From Leptolyngbyaceae cyanobacterium M33_DOE_097 (GTDB lineage: Bacteria > Cyanobacteriota > Cyanobacteriia > Leptolyngbyales > Leptolyngbyaceae), in assembly GCA_015296075.1 (NCBI GenBank), contig DVDV01000305.1, positions 1-48,074 of the forward strand: a stretch of DNA of 48,074 nt. Direction: 5' to 3'. The notes beneath the pieces were generated by a model, which was not told the origin of the DNA, ran no database searches, and saw only the letters and a list, made by a program, of their open reading frames with translations. How positions within the stretch are numbered: the first letter of the stretch is position 1; each line of letters begins with the position of its first letter. Shown here piece after piece: positions 1 through 8,114 of the stretch. Position numbers and translations under genes: made by a program.

Positions 1-33
1 CTGAAACAACGACGTCTGAAAGCGTTAGCATAG
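1..33 (+). CDS. 3' end of an upstream gene (partial)
   Basis: Frame 1 reads ten codons (LKQRRLKALA) and then TAG at 31-33. A hairpin with a T-run follows 20 bases later, which is what the end of a plus-strand gene looks like. The basic peptide is too short to name a family. It could be chance, because ten open codons prove little; the terminator is the main support. Confidence 0.4.
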   Translation: MKQRRLKALA

Positions 34-52
34 ATCTAGAACTTAATTGATT

Positions 53-81
53 GGGGTGCACCCACTGGGTGCCCCTTTTTT
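53..81 (+). terminator. Rho-independent terminator
   Basis: GGGG..CACC pairs with GGTG-CCCC (a TG bulge on the left arm), followed directly by six T residues at 76-81. It lies 20 bases after the stop of the partial upstream gene and would end its transcript. Confidence 0.6.
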
Positions 82-355
82 GTATCCTCTTCTATTCTCG
101 CTAATCCGCCCCGTACTCCCCCAACCTCCGGATGCGCCCCCTCTAAATGTAAGGCTTCCAGTCTAATTACCTTATCTTAAGGAGAGGAACTTGGCCTTTC
201 CTCTAACTGTTGAGGGATATGGTTGTTGAGAGATAACGTATTACTTTGTAGATGGATGAAAGAACAAAAGTGGGTTGTTTAAGCGAATCCCCAACCCCTT
301 TGTTTGAGAGATAGCTAGTTGTCTTTCAAGCATGGGCGATCGCTCAAGCTTTTGC
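82..355. other. Non-coding stretch, nothing recognised
   Basis: About 270 bases of AT-rich intergenic DNA between the first terminator and the stop of the small minus-strand gene. No convincing reading frame, RNA or repeat was seen. Confidence 0.4.
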
Positions 356-604
356 TTAAACAGTTACCGGGTTTGCAACAAGTGACCGTTTAGCTACATC
401 GGTCGGAACTAAAATCCATCCTGCTTTAAACAGTTTTTGGTACGTTGCCCATCCCTTAGAGCCTCCTGGAATGCGGTAATCGGGAACTTTAAGGTGAGGA
501 AAAGCCGTGTAGGGTTTCCATGGTTCGTGGGAGGTCTGTCTGAGATGCAGAATCAGTTGTCCATCTACTCCAAACTTTGGTAACCAGCATAATTCTCCAG
601 GCAT
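356..604 (-). CDS. Small conserved-looking cyanobacterial protein, 82 aa
   Basis: The 82-aa product starts at ATG 604, with GAGG eight bases upstream on the minus strand. Composition is that of a real globular protein: many Trp, Pro and Gly residues, and a central stretch containing SHEPWKPYTAFP and VPDYRIPGGSKGW. There is no signal peptide, membrane segment or cysteine cluster. I cannot assign a function. It stands alone, flanked by non-coding DNA on both sides, so it is probably transcribed by itself. The family resemblance to small cyanobacterial hypothetical proteins is from memory and unverified. Confidence 0.6.
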   Translation of the reverse strand: MPGELCWLPKFGVDGQLILHLRQTSHEPWKPYTAFPHLKVPDYRIPGGSKGWATYQKLFKAGWILVPTDVAKRSLVANPVTV

Positions 605-831
605 GTAAAAAACCTCACAAATGTGTTGAATTGTTTTACTGATTGGTCAATAGCATTCAGTGGAGTAAATGCCAAAATCTTATACTTATAGTCCTATCGA
701 AGAAAACCAGTAAATAACTCTATCAAAGGTAAACTTATACACGCGGTATTGAGAGGTTGATCTTGCCCTAAAGAATTACAAGGGTGGTTAAAATGGTCAT
801 CCCAGTTTGTTATGAAGATCCGTAGAATGAT

Positions 832-867
832 ATCCCCCTAGTCACTTAAAAAGGGGCTAAGGGGGAT
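832..867. repeat. Inverted repeat of the ATCCCCCTTA type
   Basis: ATCCCCC at 832-838 pairs perfectly with GGGGGAT at 861-867, and TAG/CTA extends the stem. The unpaired middle is AT-rich. Arms of this kind (GATCCCCCTAA..TTAGGGGGATC) are familiar dispersed intergenic elements in filamentous cyanobacteria; that family link is from general knowledge. No flanking duplication was found. Confidence 0.5.
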
Positions 868-1542
868 CGGCAGTAATATGCGACCTTCACACAGAATTGG
901 TATTAAATTCTTAACTTTGGGGAACTTAATGTTAGGATTGCTTATTTGAAAAGCGATGGAATAGTTTGGGAATGCAATTCTTGCCTTTTCAAATATTCTT
1001 TCAGAAGAAATGTGATGTGTGTCATCGATCGCAATGAGTTAGAGCATCAACACTGCTGATCTAAAGCGGCTATTAGAAGCGATTTGAAGCTGCTTTAGGG
1101 GTGTTTAAGTTCACATCAGAGTAGGCAATTGCATCACCTTTTTAGTTATTGAAAAGGTGCATGATAAATGACATCAGGCAAATGCCCTCACCCTTCAGGA
1201 GCAACGCTCATGGCCCTCCCCTTCCTTAGCAAAATCCCGGAAAAACCAGCGAATCAAATTGTCCCTAAAACCTCTAGAAAATCAACTCATAAAGAGGATC
1301 TAGTAAATCAGGTTATAGAGAGCCAAGACACTGCTTGTAGGGGTGTCGAGCTGCTCTACTATGGCGCTTGTTACATGTGGTAATGTTTCAAAAAGGTTGC
1401 TAAAGCTGCTCCAGATCAGTCTTCTACGGTTTTTAAGTGACCTTAGTTTTAGAAGATCAGCGATTTTGTGATAGCGGCTGAAAAGTAGGGAACTCTAAAA
1501 CTAAGACTAAATAAATGACTCTCCTATGAATCAAGGAACGAG

Positions 1543-1577
1543 GCGATCGCTCAACCCTCTGGCAGCGATCGCTTTTT
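1543..1577 (+). terminator. Terminator-like hairpin built from two HIP1 sites
   Basis: GCGATCGCT (1543-1551) and AGCGATCGC (1564-1572) form a 9-bp perfect stem with a 12-base loop, followed by T5 at 1573-1577. It has the form of a rho-independent terminator on the plus strand, yet no solid gene lies just upstream. It may end a small RNA or the doubtful frame at 1168-1383, or be a chance pairing of two common octamers. Confidence 0.4.
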
Positions 1578-1752
1578 GTTGCTCGCACGAGATATAGAAG
1601 TTCTGTCATCTCCACGCTTGCTGAAATTTAATTTTCTGGGTAAATTAGTACAAGTGTTCTAAATTCGATGTTGGTTGATCACACGGATGACGCTGTTCTA
1701 AAAGACGCGTTATCAGCATGTTGGGATTGCACTGAGCTGACCTGGAGTTTCT

Positions 1753-3084
1753 ATGCCTGTTCAATGGACATCTGAGCAAGTGCTTGCTCTTGCCCCTGAC
1801 GCCGCATCAGCAAAAAACGGTCGGGGCTTGGCAACCCGTCAGAAATGGCATTCTCTCGGCAGTCAACAATCCGTAATTTGGGGCGAATGCCAGGGTAGCG
1901 GCAAAACGCCCTATCGAACTCAGATTGATTTAAGTGAACCTGCTTTTCGTTGTAGTTGTCCCAGTCGAAAGTTTCCCTGCAAACATGGCCTGGGCTTGTT
2001 TTTGTTGCTAGCAGAACAGCCAAACGAACTGATTGAGTCAGAGCCGCCTGACTGGGTTGCAGAGTGGTTGACCAGTCGATCGCAACGTGCGGAAAAGCAG
2101 GCAGAAAAGCAAGTTAAGCGTCAAGAGCAAGCGGCGGATCCTGCGGCACAGGCAAAACGGGCGAATGAGCGACAGCGGAAGGTCAGTGCAGGCGTGCAGG
2201 AATTGCGCCTGTGGTTGGACGATCGCGTGCGACAGGGGTTAGCAACTCTACCCCAAGAGTCTTATCAAGTCTGGGATGCGATCGCCGCCCGCATGGTAGA
2301 TGCTCAAGCTCCTGGTTTGGCGCGGCATTTAAGAGAATTGGCTGGAGTCGCGCATACAGGTGCGGGTTGGATTGATCGAGTGCTAGAGCGATTTGGACAA
2401 CTGTATTTGCTAATAGAAGGCTTTGAGCGGTTGGAGACTTTGCCAGCCGAGGTGCAGGCGGATCTGCGAAGCCAAATTGGTTGGTCTATGAGTCAAGATG
2501 AGGTGCGATCGGGTGCGGCTCAAGCGGATCTGTGGTTGGTGGTTGGCCAACGAACCGAAGAAGAAGAACGCTTGAAAGCCCGACGAACCTGGCTGTATGG
2601 TCTATCCACTAACACTTTTGCGCTATTGCTTGACTTTGCCCACGGTAATCAACCGTTTGAGCAAACCCTTTTGCCAGGAAGCTGCCTCGAAGCAGAGCTA
2701 GTGTTTTACCCCAGCGCTTACCCACTCCGAGCATTGATTAAAACGCGGCAGGAGGCTGTTCTACTTACCAAAACTCCACCAGGGAATTTGTCTATGACAA
2801 CGGCGATCGCGACTTATAGTAAAGCACTAGCTCAATGCCCCTGGCTAGAGCGGTTTCCTTTGTTGTTGCAGGGGGTGATTCCACAGTTTTCAGGCGAGTG
2901 TTGGAGCATTCAGGATCAGGAGGGGGTGGTACTGCCTTTATCGCAGCGACTGGAACCTAATCAAGGTTGGCAGCTTTTAGCCCTGAGCGGAGGATATCCC
3001 TTTTCTATTTTTGGTGAGTGGGATGGAAGTACCTTGCTTCCTTTAAGTGTGTGGGCGGAGGACTTGTACTATGGCTTCCACTGA
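1753..3084 (+). CDS. SWIM zinc-finger protein, first gene of MoxR/VWA operon
   Basis: This 443-aa protein carries a SWIM-type zinc finger near its N-terminus: C67-x-C69-x6-C76-x-H78 within FRCSCPSRKFPCKHGLGL. The finger likely binds one zinc ion and mediates nucleic-acid or protein contacts. A basic, Gln/Lys/Arg-rich segment follows (about residues 108-140), then a mainly helical region. GGAG lies five bases before ATG 1753. It opens a same-strand series of genes (DUF5691-like, MoxR ATPase, DUF5682-like, VWA) and its 3' end overlaps the next gene by 14 bases, so translation is probably coupled. E. coli yehQ, in the yehLMPQ cluster, is a SWIM protein in a similar neighbourhood as I recall. The biological role of the set is not settled. 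Confidence 0.85.
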   Translation: MPVQWTSEQVLALAPDAASAKNGRGLATRQKWHSLGSQQSVIWGECQGSGKTPYRTQIDLSEPAFRCSCPSRKFPCKHGLGLFLLLAEQPNELIESEPPDWVAEWLTSRSQRAEKQAEKQVKRQEQAADPAAQAKRANERQRKVSAGVQELRLWLDDRVRQGLATLPQESYQVWDAIAARMVDAQAPGLARHLRELAGVAHTGAGWIDRVLERFGQLYLLIEGFERLETLPAEVQADLRSQIGWSMSQDEVRSGAAQADLWLVVGQRTEEEERLKARRTWLYGLSTNTFALLLDFAHGNQPFEQTLLPGSCLEAELVFYPSAYPLRALIKTRQEAVLLTKTPPGNLSMTTAIATYSKALAQCPWLERFPLLLQGVIPQFSGECWSIQDQEGVVLPLSQRLEPNQGWQLLALSGGYPFSIFGEWDGSTLLPLSVWAEDLYYGFH

Positions 3085-4642
3085 TTCTCCCTGGCAGACG
3101 ATTATTGCTGCCGCCTTGCTAGGTAGTGAGCGCCAACCTTTTCAACCCCCGATCGCGCCAGGTCAGTTAGGGCAGGTATTGTCGCAACTCTGCGGTCGGT
3201 CAACTGAGGCGGCGCTGTTGTCTGCGGCGGCAACCGTGACGTTGCATCATCGGGTGGGTTGGCTCCCCGAAACTCAAGCTCCTGACTCTATTGAACCTGT
3301 TCAACCGGATGATTTGCCACGTTGCAACCCGCTCGCGGCTCGTTACTTGCAGCAGATCTTGCAGGGGCAGTATTCTTCTCTGTTGTCAGAATGGTTAGAA
3401 AAAGCCGCACAGACTGAGCAGCGGGTGCCCGAAATGCTGTTACCTGCTCTGCTCGACAAAGGCCGCCAACAACGAGAGTTGCGAGCACTGATCTTGCCTG
3501 TGTTGGGGCATCGGGGACGCTGGCTAGCGGCTCAAAACCCAGATTGGAGCTACGCGATCGCCCTATCAACCGAAACCGACTGGGAAACAAGCACTCCGGC
3601 GGCCCGCCTGCTTTATCTGCAAGATCTGCGATCGCACGACCCAGACCGCGCCAGAGAACTGGTACAAGCAACCTGGAGTCAAGAAACGGCCAGCGATCGC
3701 GTGAAATTTTTAGAAACGTTTCGCATTGGGCTTAGTTTGGCGGATGAGTCATTTTTAGAAAGTGCATTGGGCGATCGGCGCAGCAAAGAAGTTCGTCGAG
3801 TTGCCTTTGATTTATTGGCAAGCTTGCCAGATTCGCGCCTTTGCCAACAGATCACAGAACACACCTGCCGCTATCTTTCACTGCAAGATGGCAAAGTTCC
3901 AGCTTTGAAAGTGCTGCTGCCAGAACAGCTTGACAAGTCATTGCTGCAACTGGGCCTCGAACTCAAACCCTCAACAGCAGTCAATTCTACATTGGGCGAA
4001 AAAGCCTGGTGGTTATTGCAACTGATCGGTGCCACCCCACTTTCCACCTGGACGGAGCAGTGGCAGATGTCGCCCCAAGCAATTCTCAAAATGACCCAGT
4101 CTCATGAATGGCAGACGGTTTTGTTGCATGGATTTGTGTTGGCCGCAAAACGTCAGAAGAATGCTGAATGGCTAGAGGTGATTTTTAAGCGATGCTTTCG
4201 TGAACCAGATTTGTCCAGAGAGATTGCTCTCGTTGGCCTTAGTATCGAAGAATTGTTTAATATGCTACCCGCCGCCAGTCGTGATGATCTTCTAATTTAT
4301 TTGCTACAGATAGCTCACACCAAAATTAAAGACTCCTTAACTATTTGGTTGCTGCGATACAGCCCGCAGCAATGGAGTGTTGATCTCGCTCAACTCGTTT
4401 TAACTTGTCTGGAGGAGCAGATCAGCGCAACCACCAACTTTTCTAACTCTGATTGGGAGCTGAGAGCTACTCTCAAAGAGTTTGCCCGCTTTATTCCTGT
4501 CTCTTTGATACCTGAAGTCATGCAGTTGCGAATTAAACTTCTAGATCATACTGCCTGGATTCAGAGCATTGATGATTTGTTGACGTTATTACAATTTAGA
4601 TATGAGATGACGCAGTCGTTTGAGGCTGGAAGTAGGCGCTAG
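3071..4642 (+). CDS. DUF5691-like helical protein
   Basis: The 523-aa product is predicted mostly helical, with HEAT-like Leu-rich stretches (for example residues 130-260), no catalytic motif and no signal peptide. I call it DUF5691-like from its opening (WQTIIAAALLGSERQP) and its place beside a SWIM protein and a MoxR ATPase. I chose ATG 3071 rather than an in-frame codon 24 bases upstream because GGAGG at 3057-3061 is ideally spaced from it. The start lies inside the end of the SWIM gene (14-base overlap). It is likely a scaffold or adaptor of the AAA+/VWA machine; that role is inference from context. Confidence 0.8.
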   Translation: MASTDSPWQTIIAAALLGSERQPFQPPIAPGQLGQVLSQLCGRSTEAALLSAAATVTLHHRVGWLPETQAPDSIEPVQPDDLPRCNPLAARYLQQILQGQYSSLLSEWLEKAAQTEQRVPEMLLPALLDKGRQQRELRALILPVLGHRGRWLAAQNPDWSYAIALSTETDWETSTPAARLLYLQDLRSHDPDRARELVQATWSQETASDRVKFLETFRIGLSLADESFLESALGDRRSKEVRRVAFDLLASLPDSRLCQQITEHTCRYLSLQDGKVPALKVLLPEQLDKSLLQLGLELKPSTAVNSTLGEKAWWLLQLIGATPLSTWTEQWQMSPQAILKMTQSHEWQTVLLHGFVLAAKRQKNAEWLEVIFKRCFREPDLSREIALVGLSIEELFNMLPAASRDDLLIYLLQIAHTKIKDSLTIWLLRYSPQQWSVDLAQLVLTCLEEQISATTNFSNSDWELRATLKEFARFIPVSLIPEVMQLRIKLLDHTAWIQSIDDLLTLLQFRYEMTQSFEAGSRR

Positions 4643-4698
4643 AGAAGATAGATTTGAGATTAATCAGTCGTACTTTTATTTGCAGTGGATTGAACTAA

Positions 4699-5817
4699 AT
4701 GGCAACTACAAAAACAAAATCGGCAACTCCCCAATCTCCCTCGCAGCTTTTACGCGAACATGCTGAGCACCAGTTTGCTCAGGAACTCGATGAGTTGGCA
4801 AAAGCCGATACACGCCAACGTCCACCCAATTGGAAGCTTTCACCCTGGGCCGTGTCAGTCTATCTCTTAGGTGGCACTTTAGAGAACGGCTTTGAAGTGA
4901 CCCCCAAATATATTGGCAATCGGCGTTTGATGGAAGTGGCGATCGCGACGCTTGCGACAGATCGCGCCCTACTCCTCTATGGGGTTCCCGGTACAGCAAA
5001 ATCATGGGTGTCGGAGCACTTAGCAGCAGCGATTGCAGGCGATTCCACACTGCTGATTCAGGGCACGGCAGGTACGAGTGAAGAAGCGATTCGCTATGGT
5101 TGGAACTATGCCCGCCTGTTAGCAGAAGGCCCATCTATGGAGGCGTTGGTTGACAGTCCAATGATGCGAGCGATGACTGCTGGCAAGATTGCTCGGGTTG
5201 AGGAATTAACCCGCATTCCTTCCGATGTGCAGGACACGCTGATCACCGTTCTCTCAGAGAAGACGTTGCCCATTCCAGAACTGAATACCGAAGTTCAGGC
5301 CAATAAGGGCTTTAATGTGATTGCCACTGCAAACAATCGCGATCGCGGGGTGAACGAGCTTTCCAGTGCATTGAAACGCCGATTTAATACGGTGATTTTG
5401 CCAGTTCCTGGCTCGATTGAAGAAGAAGTGCGAATTGTGCAGCAGCGGGTTGAAAGTCTAGGACGCGCTTTAGAGCTGCCTGTTGAGGTTCCGGCGCTGG
5501 AAGAAATTCAGCGCGTGGTGACGATCTTTCGAGAACTGCGAGATGGTGTGACGATAGATGGTAAAACGAAGCTGAAGTCGCCAACCGGCACGCTTAGCCC
5601 AGCAGAAGCAATCTCAGTCGTGAATAGTGGCATGTCCCTTTCTGCACACTTTGGCGATGGTTCTTTGACAGCGAGTGACTTAATTTCGGGTCTGGTCGGC
5701 GCAGTTGTCAAAGACCCAGTGCAAGACCAGGTGGTCTGGAAAGAATATTTAGAAACGGTGGTTAAAGAGCGAGATGGTTGGAAAGATCTGTACCGAGCTA
5801 GCCGAGCCATCCTGTAG
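4699..5817 (+). CDS. MoxR-type AAA+ ATPase
   Basis: This 372-aa ATPase shows the Walker A loop GVPGTAKS (residues 95-102, catalytic K101). Its Walker B is atypical, IARVEEL around 164-170, with Glu pairs where Asp-Glu is usual. Sensor 1 is IATANNRD (about 208-215), and an arginine-finger candidate sits in LKRRFN (225-230). MoxR-family ATPases usually work with a VWA protein as a chaperone-like pair that activates metal or protein complexes; here the VWA partner is two genes downstream. It begins 56 bases after the DUF5691-like gene and ends 11 bases before the next one. The closest E. coli relative I recall is YehL, of similar length. Confidence 0.92.
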   Translation: MATTKTKSATPQSPSQLLREHAEHQFAQELDELAKADTRQRPPNWKLSPWAVSVYLLGGTLENGFEVTPKYIGNRRLMEVAIATLATDRALLLYGVPGTAKSWVSEHLAAAIAGDSTLLIQGTAGTSEEAIRYGWNYARLLAEGPSMEALVDSPMMRAMTAGKIARVEELTRIPSDVQDTLITVLSEKTLPIPELNTEVQANKGFNVIATANNRDRGVNELSSALKRRFNTVILPVPGSIEEEVRIVQQRVESLGRALELPVEVPALEEIQRVVTIFRELRDGVTIDGKTKLKSPTGTLSPAEAISVVNSGMSLSAHFGDGSLTASDLISGLVGAVVKDPVQDQVVWKEYLETVVKERDGWKDLYRASRAIL

Positions 5818-5828
5818 GAGCGTTTTCC

Positions 5829-7148
5829 ATGTCAGTGCATATTTTTGGAATTCGTCATCACGGGCCTGGCTCTGCGCGTAGTCTGTGTCAGGCTTTAACC
5901 CAACTCCAGCCGGATATTGTGCTGGTCGAAGGCCCTCCCGATGCGGAATCTGTTCTGCCCTTGCTGGTGCATGCTGAGATGCGTCCCCCGGTTGCATTGC
6001 TGGTCTACACCCCCGATAATCCTCAACAAGCAGTCTACTATCCCTTTGCTGTGTTTTCACCTGAGTGGCAGGCAATTCACTATGGGCTGACACATCAAAT
6101 TCCTGTCCGGTTTATGGATTTGCCACAGACGCACCGATTTGCGATCGCGGCGACAGATTCTAAAGAGGATGAAGCGGAGGCGATCGCAACTCCAGGACCC
6201 AGCGAAAGTGGGCCAACTGAAGCCATCTCTGCCTATCACGACCCGTTGAGGCTGTTGGCGGAGGCCGCTGGATATAGCGATGGAGAGCGCTGGTGGGAGC
6301 ACCTGGTCGAGCAACGGCAGGATAGTACCGAGTTGTTTGCAGCAGTTTTAGCCGCAATGACAGTCCTGCGTGCAGAAGTGGGGCAAGCGGCAGCGCGCTT
6401 TGATCCGCTGGAGGGGTTGCGTGAAGCTTACATGCGAAAGACGATGCGTGAGGCCGAAAAGCAAGGCTTTCAAAAAATTGCGGTTGTCTGCGGGGCATGG
6501 CATGCTCCGGCGCTGGCAACCCGACCGCCTGCCAAAGAAGACGCGGCTTTGCTAAAGGGGCTAGCGAAACAAAAAGTGGAAGCAACGTGGGTGCCCTGGA
6601 CCTATGGGCGTCTGACCATGAGCAGCGGTTACGGAGCTGGAGTTGAATCGCCTGGTTGGTATCAACATTTGTGGGAGCAGGGAAAACGGAGCGAGCGAGC
6701 TGGAGGCGGGGATGCCACAACTCACTGTTCGATTCGCTGGATGACTCAAGTTGCCCGCCTGTTGCGAAAACAGGATTTAGATGCGTCTTCCGCAAGCGTG
6801 ATTGAAGCGGTTCGATTGGCTGAAACCTTAGCGGCTCTGCGCGATCGCCCGTTGCCTGGTTTATCGGAGTTAAATGAAGCGACCCAGACTGTTTTGTGTT
6901 TTGGCGATGCTTTACCGATGCAGTTGATTCATCAGCAGTTGATTGTAGGTGAACGGTTAGGCCGGGTTCCACCTGAAACTCCGATGATCCCACTACAGCA
7001 AGATCTGCAGCGCCAGCAAAAACGCTTGCGCCTCAAACCTGAGGCTACCGAAACCCTGCTGAACCTGGATCTACGTAAGCCCCTGGATCTGGAGCGATCG
7101 CACCTGCTGCATCGGCTGATGCTGTTGTATGTGCCTTGGGGGAGGTAA
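5829..7148 (+). CDS. DUF5682-like protein, N-terminal part before an internal stop
   Basis: The frame opens MSVHIFGIRHHGPGSARS, typical of the DUF5682 family, whose members are around 750-800 aa as I recall (E. coli YehM among them). Here it stops after 439 aa at TAA 7146-7148. The very same frame continues without another stop to 8114, giving 761 sense codons in all if the TAA were read. The N-terminal part contains GIRHHGPGS near the start and a VVCGAWHAPAL motif around residue 218-228. ATG 5829 follows the ATPase stop by 11 bases with GGAG in the gap. This may be a recent nonsense mutation (CAA to TAA is one transition), a genuine gene split, stop-codon readthrough or a sequencing error. 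Confidence 0.8.
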   Translation: MSVHIFGIRHHGPGSARSLCQALTQLQPDIVLVEGPPDAESVLPLLVHAEMRPPVALLVYTPDNPQQAVYYPFAVFSPEWQAIHYGLTHQIPVRFMDLPQTHRFAIAATDSKEDEAEAIATPGPSESGPTEAISAYHDPLRLLAEAAGYSDGERWWEHLVEQRQDSTELFAAVLAAMTVLRAEVGQAAARFDPLEGLREAYMRKTMREAEKQGFQKIAVVCGAWHAPALATRPPAKEDAALLKGLAKQKVEATWVPWTYGRLTMSSGYGAGVESPGWYQHLWEQGKRSERAGGGDATTHCSIRWMTQVARLLRKQDLDASSASVIEAVRLAETLAALRDRPLPGLSELNEATQTVLCFGDALPMQLIHQQLIVGERLGRVPPETPMIPLQQDLQRQQKRLRLKPEATETLLNLDLRKPLDLERSHLLHRLMLLYVPWGR

Positions 7149-7193
7149 CAGGCGACAGGTAATGTAAAAGGTACGTTTCGGGAGTCCTGGCAG

Positions 7194-8114
7194 TTGCAGT
7201 GGCACCCGGAGTTTGCAATTCGCTTGATTGAGGCGGGTGTTTGGGGCAACACGATCGAACTGGCTGCAACGACCTGGACGTGCGATCGCGCCAATCGTGC
7301 CAATTTACCCGAGTTGACGAAACTGATTGATCAGACGTTGCTGGCAAATCTCCCGCAGGCGATCGTGCATCTAATGACGCGACTGGAAGCAGAAGCGGCT
7401 TTGGCGAGCGACATGGCGCATCTAATGGAGGCTTTGCCACCGCTCGTCAATGTGATGCGTTATGGCACAGTGCGCCAGTTTGAGACAACCATTGTCGGGC
7501 ATGTTGTTGAAGGGCTAATTACCCGTATTTGTATTGGTCTGCCCGTTGCGGCGGCTTCTCTTAACGATGATGCCGCGACCCAAATGTATCAACAAATTAT
7601 TGCAGTGCATGGGGCGATCGGTCTGCTTCAGCAAGCCGATAAGTTAGAACTGTGGCAGCAAGTTTTGCAGCAGTTGGCAGACCAGCAAGGGTTGCACGGC
7701 TTAGTGGCAGGCCGTTGCTGCCGCTTATTGTTTGAAGCAGGTGTGTTTGAACCTGAGGATACAGCCCGTCGGTTAGGGTTGGCGCTCTCAACGGCGATCG
7801 AACCAGCGCAAGCGGCTGCGTGGATTGAAGGCTTCTTAACTGGCAGTGGGTTGCTACTACTCCATAACCCAACTCTTTGGCAGGTGCTAGATGAGTGGGT
7901 GATTCAATTACCTGGCGAAACTTTTACCGCAATTCTGCCGCTTTTGCGGCGTACTTTTGCTAGCTTTGCTGCCCCCGAACGTCGCCAAATGGGGGAACGT
8001 GTTCGACAGGGGGCTGTTTCTACAACGGTACTCGCCCAAGTCGGTCACTTTGATGGCGATCGCGCCGATACGGTTCTTCCCCTAATTGCTCAACTACTCG
8101 GTGTTTCATTATGA
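7194..8114 (+). CDS. DUF5682-like protein, C-terminal part after the internal stop
   Basis: This piece is in the same frame as the preceding one and carries the rest of the DUF5682-like protein (QWHPEFAIRLIEAGVWGNTIE at its start, then a helical Leu-rich region). The first usable in-frame start after TAA 7146 is TTG 7194, with GGAG at 7181-7184 nine bases upstream, so 306 aa could be made by reinitiation. The 15 codons between the TAA and this TTG also look like family sequence (VKGTFRESW), which favours an originally single gene over an evolved split. The reading frame has not accumulated further stops or frameshifts, so any disruption is recent or tolerated. Its stop overlaps the next gene's start (ATGA). 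Confidence 0.7.
   Translation: MQWHPEFAIRLIEAGVWGNTIELAATTWTCDRANRANLPELTKLIDQTLLANLPQAIVHLMTRLEAEAALASDMAHLMEALPPLVNVMRYGTVRQFETTIVGHVVEGLITRICIGLPVAAASLNDDAATQMYQQIIAVHGAIGLLQQADKLELWQQVLQQLADQQGLHGLVAGRCCRLLFEAGVFEPEDTARRLGLALSTAIEPAQAAAWIEGFLTGSGLLLLHNPTLWQVLDEWVIQLPGETFTAILPLLRRTFASFAAPERRQMGERVRQGAVSTTVLAQVGHFDGDRADTVLPLIAQLLGVSL

Larger units (their letters stand above)
605..1752. other. Long intergenic region with repeat-like hairpins
   Basis: About 1.15 kb with no gene I can defend. It holds an inverted repeat at 832-867 and a HIP1-armed hairpin followed by T5 at 1543-1577. A 71-codon plus-strand frame at 1168-1383 has a plausible AAAAGG upstream but no recognisable protein character. 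The promoter of the 1753-9280 operon should lie in the last few hundred bases; no strong -35/-10 pair stood out. Confidence 0.5.

Noticed and set aside
1168-1383. 71-codon plus-strand frame
   Set aside because: Possible Shine-Dalgarno, but composition is not protein-like and no family is recognised; kept only as a note in the intergenic entry.
6160-6993. 277-codon minus-strand frame
   Set aside because: It lies antisense to the DUF5682-like gene and has no protein-like motif; a shadow.
7140-7200. Frameshift as the cause of the DUF5682 interruption
   Set aside because: Both halves are in the same reading frame, so a substitution rather than an indel explains the stop.
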